Assembly (NCBI GenBank): GCA_016617855.1
Contig: JAECUM010001156.1
Location: forward strand, 62,001 to 126,000
Origin: Megalonaias nervosa
Lineage: Eukaryota; Mollusca; Bivalvia; Unionida; Unionidae
DNA: 64,000 nt
Direction: 5' to 3'
Below, piece after piece: positions 47,150-56,254 of the stretch. How positions within the stretch are numbered: position 1 is the first letter of the stretch; every line of letters starts with the position of its first letter. Below the pieces are notes generated by a model. It was not told the origin of the DNA. It saw only the letters and a program-made list of their open reading frames with translations, and searched no databases. The position numbers and the translations under genes are program-made.

Positions 47150-48425
47150 TCTCGAATCGGACAAACATCAAAGCAAGGGGCAGTCCAGGAAGCTCTACCA
47201 GCTGCCCCACAAACCCCTTCCCTCTCGGACAAGCGACACAAAAACGGACAAACATCAAAGCAAGGGGCAGTCCAGGAAGCTATACCTGCCGCTTCACTAA
47301 AACCCCCTCCCGTCCGGACAAGCGAAACATAACCAAACAAGCATCAAGGCAAGGTGCAATCCAGGAAGCTCTGCACACAGCCTCAGCAGCCATTGAGATC
47401 AGACATAAATAGGGAATAGTGGCAAGAAGGGCGGGGGCAAACGCAGCAGGGAGCCATCCTCCGCCATCGGAACAAAGAAATCTACCTGCTGACCACAAAA
47501 CCCTTTCCTTTCGGCCAAGCAAAGCAAGACCGGACAAGCATCAAGACAAGGGGCAATCCAGGAAGCTCTACCACCCCCTCCTTTCCGGACAAGCGAAACA
47601 ATACCAGACAAAAATTAAGGCAAAGGGCCAGCCCAGGAAGATCTAACAGCAGCTCCGCAAATTACTACACTCCCGGGCAGGCGAAAACAAAACCAGACAA
47701 GCATCAAAGCAAGGGGCAGTCCAGGAAGCTCTACCTGCTGTCCCACAAACCCCTTCCCTCTCGGACAAGCGTCACAAAATCGGACAAACATCAAAGCAAG
47801 GGGCAGTCCAGGAAGCTCTACCTGCTGCTGTACAAACCCCTCCCCTCTCGGACAAGCAAAACAAAAACCGGACAAACATCAAAGTAAAGGGCAGTACAGG
47901 AAGCTCTACCTGCTGCTCCACAAACTCCTTCACTTCCGGACAAGCGAAACATATCCAGACAAGCATCAAGGCAAGGTGCAATCCAGGACTCGCAGCAGGG
48001 TGTCATCCCCCGCCCTCGGAACAAGGATATCCTGACCGGACACAGACCGCAGTAATCCGATACAGGACATACACTGACTGCACTGCCACCAATCCCACTA
48101 ACTCCGGAAAGCAAAGGGCAGTCCAGGATGATCTACCTGCTCCGACAAGCGAAGCAAGACCGGACAAGGACCAAGGCAAGGCAAGGGGAAATCCAGGAAG
48201 CGATACCACCCACTCCCTTCCGGACAAGCAAAACAAAACCAGACAAACATCAAGGCCAAGGGGCAGTCCAGGAAGCTCTACCTGCCACCCCACAAACCCC
48301 TTCCCTTCCGGACAAGCGAAATAAAACCCGACAAGCATCAAAGCAAGGGGCAGTCCAGGAAGCTCTACCTGCTGCTCCGCAAACCCCTTCCGGACACGCA
48401 AAACATATCCAGATCGAGATACAAT
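47150..48425. repeat. ~85-bp minisatellite, about 13 copies
   Basis: The unit holds GGACAAACATCAAAGCAAGG, GGCAGTCCAGGAAGCTCTAC and CCACAAACCCCTTCC. Two or three units carry unrelated insertions (for example 47390-47470 and 47990-48110). Open frames on both strands here, such as the minus-strand frame at 48003-48473, are by-products of the repeat. Confidence 0.9.
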
Positions 48426-48522
48426 TACTCCTCGTAAGAAGGAGCTATTGTAGTTCCCACTCGAAATGGACAAACGCCCCTTCCCTCACACCTACCCACA
48501 AGACAAGCGAGAACGGGCATAA

Positions 48523-48625
48523 AACGGGGGCTAGGGAATACATACTAGCACAAACCCGGGTGGAATCCTGATAGCGGCAAGCCAACGCTGACTATACAGA
48601 TTTCCCACCAAGAACCCGATCATGG
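48523..48625. repeat. ~95-bp block, copy 3 of 3
   Basis: GCTAGGGAATACATACTAGC, CCCGGGTGGAATCCTGAT, GGCAAGCCAACGCTGA. Confidence 0.75.
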
Positions 48626-49140
48626 GACCAAATGTGGAGGTTGAGGAAATGGGGCCCCTTTTCCCTTTCAAAACCAAGCGTCTTCTAGCCTTGAAGACCA
48701 AAAAACAAAACAAGCATGATCCTTTAGATCCACCGTCCAAAAAACACAACCACAAATTGCTGAGTACGGGTAAAGTTTATGGGAGGGTTAACCTCCACAA
48801 AAATTGAAAATTTTTTTCGGCAAACGCACAAGTACACTTAGTACACAAAATTCAAACTCACCGATTTATTCAAAATCCACAACCCCTAACGCTTGAACAA
48901 TTGCACAGGTGACTCTCACTGCTTTGGCATAGGGCTGTCCACTAGCAAAACTGGACGAGATTTGACCCCAAAACCGGCCTGGGTGTTGGACCGGGGCGCG
49001 CGGTTGTCGGCTTGGGGTGCTCTGCGGGGTTGTCTCCGGGGCGTTGCTGTGGGGTTTTGTGCTGCTGCCTTCCGGGTTCCTTTCCGCCTTTCCTTGCTGC
49101 CGGACTCATGATGGGTGCTGTGATGTAGACGCAAACTAGG
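48622..49140. other. unassigned, GC-rich; one doubtful ORF
   Basis: A 61-codon plus-strand frame (48622-48807) encodes a Lys-rich peptide with GPLFPFKTKRLLALKTKKQN. It has no promoter or domain that I recognise. The frames at 48893-49134 overlap on opposite strands and are not supported. Confidence 0.35.
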
Positions 49141-49150
49141 GGGTTATGAT

Positions 49151-49290
49151 GGCACCATACTCATACCTCCAGGAGGACGTGAGGGCACCATACTCACACC
49201 TCGTAGGGCCCAGCCTAGGGCTCCGAGAGGCAGTGGTGGCACTATACCCACACTTCCGAGGGCCCAACCTAGGGCTATAACCAGTCGCGA
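49151..49290. repeat. short GC-rich tandem repeats before the gene cluster
   Basis: GGCACCATACTCACACCTC and GGGCCCAGCCTAGGGCT variants occur two to three times. Confidence 0.7.
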
Positions 49291-49312
49291 AAGCACAGAG
49301 TGCATATGCGAC

Positions 49313-49342
49313 TATAATCCATCAGTCAGCCAGTCAGTCTGG
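49313..49342 (+). promoter_or_regulatory. TATA + TCAGTCTGG promoter, module 1
   Basis: TATAAT at 49313-49318 is followed by TCAGTCTGG at 49334-49342. The same pair occurs at 49659-49685 and 50622-50650. Confidence 0.5.
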
Positions 49343-49611
49343 CCATCCATTGTTGATTCGTCCACCTATGAACATGCCTTCAAGACCAGCCAAGCTGAAC
49401 GAAGTTTACATCGTGTTAGGCAAAACCTGATACCGAAGCCTGAAGAGATAGAGAATGTCAGGATGTTAAAAGTGACCAAAGACCTGATAGAAGAACTCTT
49501 CAGAGAAGAAATCAAGAAAGAAGAAGAAGAGTGGACAGAAAAGTATAGACTTCAGAAGCAGCAGAGAGAACAGCAACAACAACATTTTTTGGTGATGATA
49601 TGGACATTGTG
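49343..49611 (+). CDS. small coiled-coil ORF, module 1
   Basis: An open frame follows the promoter directly to TGA at 49609-49611. The only in-frame ATG is at 49463, which gives about 49 codons (MLKVTKDLIEELFREEIKKE, then a Gln/Glu/Lys-rich coil). A different upstream ATG at 49369 opens only 20 codons. The KVTKDLIEELFREEIKK text resembles VTKDLV and KVARDLVQGMIEEEVEKL in module 3, which suggests paralogy. No known family is recognised. Confidence 0.4.
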
Positions 49612-49636
49612 AGTTTTGGTGTCAGGGAATGTTTAG

Positions 49637-49685
49637 CTTCACGTCCGTGCTCCAAAGATATAAAGCGGAGAGATCGTCAGTCTGG
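49637..49685 (+). promoter_or_regulatory. TATA + TCAGTCTGG promoter, module 2
   Basis: CTTCACGTCCGTGCT at 49637-49651, TATAAAG at 49659-49665 and TCAGTCTGGCTACCC from 49677. All three blocks recur in module 3 with the same order and near-equal spacing. Confidence 0.7.
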
Positions 49686-49704
49686 CTACCCATCAATATT
49701 GAAG

Positions 49705-49998
49705 ATGAGTAACAGAATTGCAAAGTTACTGGAACTCCAAATGCACCTGGAATATGCCAGGCGCATTTTAGATAAGCTGGTTATGGAGGCTATAGCCGAA
49801 GAAGCAGGGATAGAGGAGGAGGAAGAGGAGAAAAAGAAAGAAGAGGAGAAGGAAAAGAAGCGAGGGATGCTGCCTCAACTCATACTGAGACCAGTGTGTG
49901 AGGCCAAGACTGAGGTGAGGACGACTCCACGAACAGTACCAGCACGACAACCAGCACCACAACCACTATCAGCACTACAACCTCTACTAGTACCATAG
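49705..49998 (+). CDS. small coiled-coil ORF, module 2 (intact)
   Basis: The first ATG after the initiator, 26 bases downstream, opens 97 codons: MSNRIAKLLELQMHLEYARR, LDKLVMEAIAEEAG, then an uninterrupted Glu/Lys coil (EEEEEKKKEEEKEKKRG) and a Pro/Gln/Thr-rich end (ARQPAPQPLSALQPLL). I chose this start over the in-frame upstream ATG at 49600 because that lies before the promoter. The Glu/Lys run predicts a long charged helix. No family is recognised. The compact promoter-to-ATG spacing and multi-copy layout look viral or transposon-like (inference). Confidence 0.5.
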   Translation: MSNRIAKLLELQMHLEYARRILDKLVMEAIAEEAGIEEEEEEKKKEEEKEKKRGMLPQLILRPVCEAKTEVRTTPRTVPARQPAPQPLSALQPLLVP

Positions 49999-50143
49999 CT
50001 ACTACCAGCACCACAACTTCATCATCCACGGGTGTGGTATAGGAGAAGGAGTGAAGCCTTCGCTATCCCAGAGACGGAAGATTGAGATGCTGAAGCCACT
50101 CAAAAGGCCTCTGCGCTCCCAATCACAAATGTGAACTGGGCAA

Positions 50144-50305
50144 ATGATTGGAGCAGAAGATGTGTCTGTGATGCACGGCCTGGGAAATGTCACCATTAGC
50201 CAGGTGCAATTGGAGTTCGAAGGAAAAACAGCCCTTCTCAGAGCTAACCAGATCTCTAGAAAAGAGACGCTATTCAAGTTGCCAATTTGTGTGAATGTAG
50301 AGTAG
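50144..50305 (+). CDS. small ORF between modules 2 and 3
   Basis: A 53-codon frame, with GLGNVTISQVQLEFEGKTAL and RKETLFKLPICVNVE. It is beta-strand-like in composition and unlike the coils around it. A short frame just upstream (MLKPLKRPLRSQSQM) may be its frameshifted N-terminus. Not recognised. Confidence 0.35.
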   Translation: MIGAEDVSVMHGLGNVTISQVQLEFEGKTALLRANQISRKETLFKLPICVNVE

Positions 50306-50306
50306 T

Positions 50307-50570
50307 GTGACTATAAACACTCACTCCTTTACTGATGTGTGTGTGTGTTTGAATGCGTTTGCGTACGTTTGTGTGGATAGTAGATATGGTGTGTTTTATG
50401 CGCTCGCGAACATTTGTGTGGATAGTAGAGTGTGTGTGTTTTCTTCTCTTCCCTTCTGTGTGGATAGTAGATATGGTGTGTTTGTGTGCGTTCGCGTATG
50501 TTTGTGTGGATAGTAGATATGGTGTTTTTTTTTTCTTCTTATTCTCTTCCCTTCTGCGTGGATAGTATAT
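50307..50570. repeat. tandem repeat of GTGTGGATAGTAGATATGG
   Basis: About five irregular units of ~40 bp combine a GT-rich part, TGTGGATAGTAGATATGGTG and, in two units, TTCTCTTCCCTTCTG. Frames across it are repeat by-products. Confidence 0.8.
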
Positions 50571-50601
50571 AATATATGAAGTGAGTGTAAGGGATGTTTT
50601 C

Positions 50602-50650
50602 CTTCACGTCCGTGCTTCACATATATAACGCGGAGCGGTCTTCAGTCTGG
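50602..50650 (+). promoter_or_regulatory. TATA + TCAGTCTGG promoter, module 3
   Basis: CTTCACGTCCGTGCTTCA, TATATAA at 50622-50628, TCAGTCTGG at 50642-50650 then CTACCCA, as in module 2. Confidence 0.7.
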
Positions 50651-50684
50651 CTACCCAACGCTGACAAGTCAAAACCTTGAAAAA

Positions 50685-51268
50685 ATGAATTTGTTCAACG
50701 AATTGAAAGACAGTTAGTACTGGATGGAGGATGCAGCCTACGTGGTGGAAAGACTTGAAAAGAATGGAGATATCTTGTTACGAAAGACTTAGTGATAAGT
50801 CAATTCACCAGCCTCAAAGTAGCCAGGGATCTGGTGCAAGGCATGATAGAGGAGGAAGTAGAGAAATTAAGAGGCTTCATCCATCCTAAGTATGTGATAG
50901 TGGGGACATTAAAGCAGGCCCTTGATAATGTCATCCAAGTGAGGTACTTTTTGCAAGACATAGCAAATTTCACCGAGTGGTCTTTTGTCCAGTGGGGGTT
51001 AGAGAAATTAAAGAAAGCTGAAGGCATGTAAAAAAAGGTGATCGACGAAGAAGTAAAGAAAATCAAAGAGACCTGGACAAAAGAGAGAAAGGAGAAGGAA
51101 AACAGAAAGAGAAAAGAAGAGTTTGAGAGACTGAATAATAACTGGATAAAAGTGCAAGAAAAATTTAGATCTATGGGACATCCTGACTGGATGCCAGAGA
51201 AGGAAAAGAAGAAGAAGAAAGGAATCATAGAGAAAGTGAGAACCTGGTGGAAGAACTGGAGAACATAG
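50685..51268 (+). pseudogene. coiled-coil ORF, module 3
   Basis: ATG at 50685 opens MNLFNELKDS, then a TAG. The same frame continues as MEDAAYVVERLEKNGDILLR to 50792. A shift then leads into a long frame (YLVTKDLVISQFTSLKVARD, IHPKYVIVGTLKQALDNVIQ, FLQDIANFTEWSFVQWGLEK). A single TAA at 51029-51031 precedes its charged coil (VIDEEVKKIKETWTKERKEK) and a Trp-rich end (VRTWWKNWRT). The total would be about 190 residues. Helical throughout and acidic-basic mixed, with a weak repeat of the KVxRDLV motif shared with module 1. It is broken and no family is recognised. The opposite-strand 166-codon frame is a shadow. Confidence 0.5.
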
Positions 51269-51300
51269 AAGAAGAACCCAAAGGCCCTTTTCAGGGCCAC

Positions 51301-51924
51301 TTCATCGCCTCGAAAAGATTTACTCTTTCTTGCTTAAATGTGTTTTTAGTTGTTGTATAATTTAGGTATGATAGATTGATGTTCATCAATCTATGGTCGT
51401 GTTATATATATGTCTCTGTATCTAACCGTGTTTCTATGTCTCTGTCTCTATTGTATTTGTCCCTACCTAGGCTAGCCGCGTGTATTCAGGTCAGCCACTT
51501 GCAACATTGTTGCCAGTACCGTGACGTCATCTCACCTGTAATGTATTTTCCCATTGTCCCTATAAATCTTGTCGCCATATCGTCCCGGGGGGGGTGTGTC
51601 TTGTAATGCTAATTCCCATTGTCGCTATAAATCTTGTCGCCATATTGTCCCAGGGGGTATTTTGCTTGGAAGTCCCATTGTCGCTATATCGTCCCCTATC
51701 ACTACTTATGAGATCAAACATAATTTAAAGTGTGAAATTATGTCCCGAAAAAAATTATTAACAAATGTTTTTGAGATCTTATAATCACGACGTGTACAAT
51801 GTTAGTATAATGTAACATTATCATGCTATGGCGATAAGCTAGATCTTGTTGACATCATTGGTAAGTTTCCCTATAGCGTTGCTTATAGTATTTAATAATG
51901 TTATTCTTATGATTTTATAATAGT
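51301..51924. other. non-coding with three TATA-bearing repeats
   Basis: CCATTGTCGCTATAAATCTT followed by GTCGCCATATCGTCC occurs at about 51552, 51615 and (shortened) 51672. A perfect short hairpin (GATTGATGTTCATCAATC) lies at about 51373. No gene is recognised. Confidence 0.6.
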
Positions 51925-53490
51925 TGCTAAATAGTCTCTCAACAAAATTACACAATAGCAGTATGATGCTAAATAAACTTTCTATAACATTACAAAATTA
52001 CAATGTGATACTAAACAAAATTGTTATAGCATTACAAAATCAAAGCATGATGCTAAACAATGTCGCTAGAACATTACATAATCCTATTATGATGCGAAAC
52101 AACCTCTCCATAATATTAAATAATCACAGAATGATTCGTTATAATCTCTCAAGAACATTACAGAATCAAACATGATTCATAATAATCTCTCTATAACATT
52201 ACATAATCACAGAATGGTTCATAATAATATCTCCATAACATTACATAATCACAACATAATTCATAATAATCTCTCCATGACATTACATAATCACAGAATG
52301 ATTCATAATAATTCTCCATAACATTACTTAATCACAGAATGATTCATAATAATCTCTCCATAACATTACATAATCACAGAATGATTCATAATAATCTCTC
52401 CATAACATTACATAATCACAGAATGATTCATAATAATCTCTCCATAACATTACATAATCACAACATGATGCTAATTAATCTCTTTATAACATTACACATT
52501 CATAGTATCATCCTAAATAATCCCTCCATAACATTACACAATAACAGTATGACAGAAAGCAATACCTTTGTAACATCACACAATCAATGCATGATGTTAA
52601 ACAAATTAACTCTATTACATTATATAACCACAAAAGAGATTCCTAATGCTAATAATAGTATGGTGTTAAATAATCTTTCCATAACAATTACAAGATCACA
52701 GTATGGTGTTAAATAATCTCTTCATTGCAATTACAGGATCACAGTATGATGCTGAATAATCTCTTTAAAACAATTTCAATCGCTATAGTATATGATGCTA
52801 CACAATCTTTCAATAACGTTAAATAATCACAGCATGGTGCTAAATAATCTCCCCAAAGCAATTACATGATCACAGGATGGTGCTAAATAATCTTCCCATA
52901 GTAATTACAGGATGACAGTATAGTGTTAAATAATCTCTCCATAGCATTTGCATGATTACAGTATGATGTTAAATAATCTCTCTATAGCAATTACATGAAC
53001 ACAGCATGTGTTAAATAATCTCTCCGTAGCAATTACATGATCGCAGTATGGTGTTAAGTAATCTCTCTATAGCATTAAGCAATCACTGAAAGGTGCTACA
53101 TTATGTCTCTGTAACAGTACATAATTACAGCATGATGCTAGACAAATTCTTATAACATTACACATTTACATTTGGATGCTAAATGATCTCTCTGTAACAT
53201 TACACAAATATATTATGATGCCAAATAATCTTCCTATAACATTACACATTCAGAGTATAATGCTGATTGATACTAATTGATTTCTCTATAATATTGTTTA
53301 ATGTTATAAAAAATTTGTCTAGTCTCATGCTGTGATTGTGTAATGTTACAAAGAGTTTGTTTAGCATCATGCATCTTTATAAAACTACACAATCTCTTCA
53401 TGATGCTGGACAAAATCCTTTATAACAATACATAATCCCTGCATGATGCTGGACAAATTCTTTAGAACAATACATAATCCCTGCATGATG
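51925..53490. repeat. 42-bp satellite, ~37 copies, with a strand switch
   Basis: The unit is ATAATCTCTCCATAACATTA, CATAATCACAGAATGATTCA, TA. The best-conserved units are at 52150-52480, diverging towards both ends. At about 53290-53380 the units run in the opposite orientation (TGTGATTGTGTAATGTTACA), then forward units resume. The period is a multiple of three, so open frames of 14-residue repeats run through it without being genes. Confidence 0.95.
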
Positions 53491-53500
53491 CTAGATAAAG

Positions 53501-53675
53501 TAGTAAAGGAATATAAGGTTTCTAGCTCAGAGACCTCCTTCCCCCTCCAAAATCCTTCTATATTGACATTTTCTTCAGCTCCGATGCTGACTTTACATGA
53601 TAAGGCTTTTCTGACAAAATATGTTTTGTCGGGGTAAGGGGTCTCTGATCTAGAAACACTTATATTCCTTTACTA
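53501..53675. mobile_element. hairpin MITE-like element at satellite/element B border
   Basis: Bases 53501-53546 (TAGTAAAGGAATATAAGGTT..CAGAGACCTCCTTCCCC) are an imperfect reverse complement of 53630-53675. The element ends four bases before the stop codon of the first element B gene. Confidence 0.8.
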
Positions 53676-53678
53676 CTG

Positions 53679-53907
53679 TTACAGCCATGTTTCATGACAA
53701 TTATTTTCGTACTTGCTAACTCTCATTGGTGAAATATCTGTTAACATACTGTCAATAATACGAAACTCGCGTATTAAATCGTCCATATCATATTTGACGT
53801 CTCGCAAATAAGATCGTATCTGATCAAGTTATTTTTAAAAGTGATACTAGCTGTTTTGCAAGCATTTTTTTAGTCTCAAGTCGAGGCTCAATTTTCTTAC
53901 ACTTCAT
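53679..53907 (-). pseudogene. small helical protein downstream of fiber cluster
   Basis: ATG at 53907 overlaps the end of the upstream ORF by 11 bases. It opens MKCKKIEPRLETKKMLAKQL, then a frameshift near 53830 leads to DQIRSYLRDVKYDMDDLIRE and ISPMRVSKYENNCHETWL, ending at TAA 53679-53681. Charged helical composition. Not recognised. Confidence 0.45.
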
Positions 53908-54196
53908 TTTGCTCTTCTAGGCAATCATCAGGGTGACAATATCTGATTATAATATCAAAGTTTCTTATTGCTTCTATTAATTGTGGTCCTCGCATATACA
54001 TAACGCGATTAAAATTATTCATATATTCTGGAAGCTGGACGTAAGATGATTCAATGATAAGACGTCTCATACTTATGATTTTATTCACCGCTCGTGTTTC
54101 GTCGCTACCATCATCTGTTTTTGAATCACGTTCATAGCTTTTAAAAATATTATCATAAAATTCTCTTGCAACGATTATGATTGCTGGTCCTGACAT
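53897..54196 (-). CDS. hypothetical 99-residue protein of element B
   Basis: The frame starts MSGPAIIIVAREFYDNIFKS 18 bases after the fiber stop and ends at 53897. It contains NKIISMRRLIIESSYVQLPE and LIEAIRNFDIIIRYCHPDDC. It is intact, alpha-helical by composition, and co-linear with the fiber gene, so it is probably a virion or assembly protein. No family is recognised. Confidence 0.6.
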   Translation of the reverse strand: MSGPAIIIVAREFYDNIFKSYERDSKTDDGSDETRAVNKIISMRRLIIESSYVQLPEYMNNFNRVMYMRGPQLIEAIRNFDIIIRYCHPDDCLEEQNEV

Positions 54197-54214
54197 TTAT
54201 TTTACAACGTTAGA

Positions 54215-55512
54215 TTAAATTTGGTCATCGAGTGAATATATTTGAAATGCTGTCAATCCTGAAAATGGGATTTCAGCTTCGATAACACAAACTCGGAAAT
54301 ATAAATACTTGTTAACGGAGATTTCTGTAGCAATTGTAAAATATTTTGTTGTTGAAATATACGTGTTCTCTGTACTATACAATGCTTCCCAGTTGATATC
54401 ATCATTTGATCCTTCCAATCGCCGATATAAATTCGACCAACACTAGAGTTTAATCGACCGTGCAAATGAAATCGCCAAATAGCAACTGCAACGGGACTTT
54501 TGATTTTAATGCAAAAGTCTTTGATTTCTCCGTTAGTGGTCCATTCTTGTCTATCAGAGAAAGCGTGATGAGGATAATTTTCAGGATAATATGATGCTGC
54601 GCTTACCTCAAACCCAGCTCGGTTATCAGTTGTCTTAAAAAGCGTTGGAATATACCCAACATTGTTTTTGGTTTCTTTTATACTACCACTAAACACACTG
54701 TCAACGTACGCTTTGTTTGTCAGATCATTAGGGTTAACTGGAACATATAACGTTGTTATTTTGTTATTTCTCATATTTTATGTTACCTGACATTGATCCG
54801 CCGGATTGTTTTAAATACGAGGCCAGTGCTCCTTTTAACTGAGCAAAACTAATAACATCAGTATCATCAGCTGGTGGTCAGGTTGTTGGTAATCCAGTTA
54901 TTTTTGAGTTATTGCTCATTACAAGGTTACCTGTCATTGTGTCGCCAGCTTTATCAAGCTTGTTATCTTCAACGGATTTTAGTTGCGTATAACTCACCGC
55001 TTGTGTGCTGTCAACATTTGCTGGTGGATACTCGGTTTCCAACCCAATGATTTTTTTACTTGACATGTTAATAATACCTGTAACCGTTCCACCGGTTTTA
55101 TCAAGCTTGTTATCATCAACATATTTCAACTGTAAATAACTTACCGCTTGTGTTTGATTTAAGTTTGCTGGCGGATACGCGGTTTCCAAATTTATGATTT
55201 TTTTCCTGATATATCTAAGTTACCGCTTAAAATTCCTCCTGTCAATGATAGTTTGTTAATTTCGACGGATTTAAGTTGTGCATAACTAACAGCTTGTGTA
55301 TCAACAACATTTATTGGCGGATAATTTGTTTCTAAACCTAGAACTCGTTGATTTGACATAAACAGGTTTCCTGTCATTTTGTCGCCATTTTTTTTCAAGT
55401 AGCCTGATAAATCAATGTTACCTTTTGTTATTGTTGTACCTACAGCCGACGAATCTTCTAATGTTGTCCCAAATCTGGTATAATAGCTCATTATTTGTTT
55501 ATTGTCTGACAA
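54215..55512 (-). pseudogene. phage-tail-like fiber with discoidin-like head
   Basis: ATG at 55512 opens a protein made of about five ~42-residue repeats of the type KKNGDKMTGNLFMSNQRVLG followed by ETNYPP..DTQAVSYAQLKS. These repeats resemble trimeric tail-fiber shafts of phages. After a last partial repeat (NPNDLTNKAYVDS) comes a ~130-residue domain with AFSDRQEWTTNGEI, FCIKIKSPVAVAIWRFHLHG and EGSNDDINWEALYS, ending YFRVCVIEAE. That order of strands is that of a galactose-binding/discoidin (F5/8 C-like) fold, so it may bind a host-surface glycan (inference). Breaks: a shift near 55190, a stop near 54876, a stop at 54775-54780 and a shift near 54420. Confidence 0.8.
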
Positions 55513-55582
55513 TTTTATATAAACTTAGTTTATAACAAAGTCAAAGCCATCGTCAATATTAAATTGTGACACAGAACGGCTG
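55513..55582. promoter_or_regulatory. divergent intergenic region between fiber and ATPase
   Basis: About 70 AT-rich bases with TATATAAACTTAGTTTATAA, an imperfect palindrome, separate the fiber start (minus) from the ATPase frame (plus). It is a likely bidirectional promoter (inference). Confidence 0.45.
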
Positions 55583-56219
55583 GTGCAACATAAACACAAC
55601 AATGATCTGCCAGATTGTCATTATCTAGTTGTTAGGAGAACTGGATCGGGGAAAACAAATTTGCTGATGAATTTACTGCTAGGCGATAATTTCAACTACG
55701 ACAGAGTTTATATTTACACAATTAATCCACAGCGTGATAAATACGAATTATTAAGCGAATACAATAACAAGCTTCGTGATGATCTTGAGGCTGGTGAAGA
55801 TTTTTTTTTTTTTATTATTAGACCACCAGAGGAACTTATTCCAGCTAATCAACTTGACTCAGATGAGCATAAGATAATTGATTTTGATGATATTCCACTT
55901 AACAATGAGGAAATGAATAAAATAAGATCTTACTTTTCACTGTCACGTAGTAAAAAATGTAACTCTGTCTATCTCGCTCAGGGATTTTACAACGTCGATA
56001 AAATTTATTAGACGAAATACCGGTTGCTTTATATTATTTCCCGGACTTGACAACGTTGACGTCAGAAATATTGCAAACGAGCAATGCAGCGACGTAATAA
56101 AAGATAAATTTATTGAACTGTATCATAAGGCAACAAAAGATAAATATAATTTCTTTTTATTCGATAAATTTACACGTGATCCAAGCAAATGTTCCGCTGC
56201 TGTATTGAAAAGTATCTAG
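55583..56219 (+). pseudogene. FtsK/A32-type packaging ATPase
   Basis: The first frame gives CHYLVVRRTGSGKTNLLMNL, a Walker A motif whose first Gly is replaced by Arg, then FNYDRVYIYTINPQRDKYE and DEHKIIDFDDIPLN, the Walker B with paired acids. SLSRSKKCNSVYLAQGFYN follows. After a frameshift near 56005, RRNTGCFILFPGLDNVDVRN continues to a TAG at 56217. This is the DNA-packaging ATPase of adeno-like/Polinton viruses. No ATG is in frame near the start; the open frame extends upstream to about 55529, so the true start is lost or upstream. A 13-T run (about 55800) makes a FFFF stretch inside it. Confidence 0.85.
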
Positions 56220-56254
56220 AGTAAAGTTTTATCAAACTGTTGTTGAATAATAAT

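Noticed and set aside
47125..48571. Multiple ORFs on both strands, some over 140 codons
   Set aside because: All follow the 85-bp minisatellite unit in different frames.
48893..49134. Two overlapping 72-codon ORFs on opposite strands
   Set aside because: GC-rich stretch without motif, promoter or homology; neither is supported.
50800..51300. 166-codon minus-strand ORF with hydrophobic runs
   Set aside because: It is the reverse of the Lys/Glu-rich coiled-coil gene; the Phe runs come from A-rich codons on the other strand.
52339..52716. 125-codon repetitive ORF
   Set aside because: It is the 42-bp satellite read in frame; the period being a multiple of three keeps it open.
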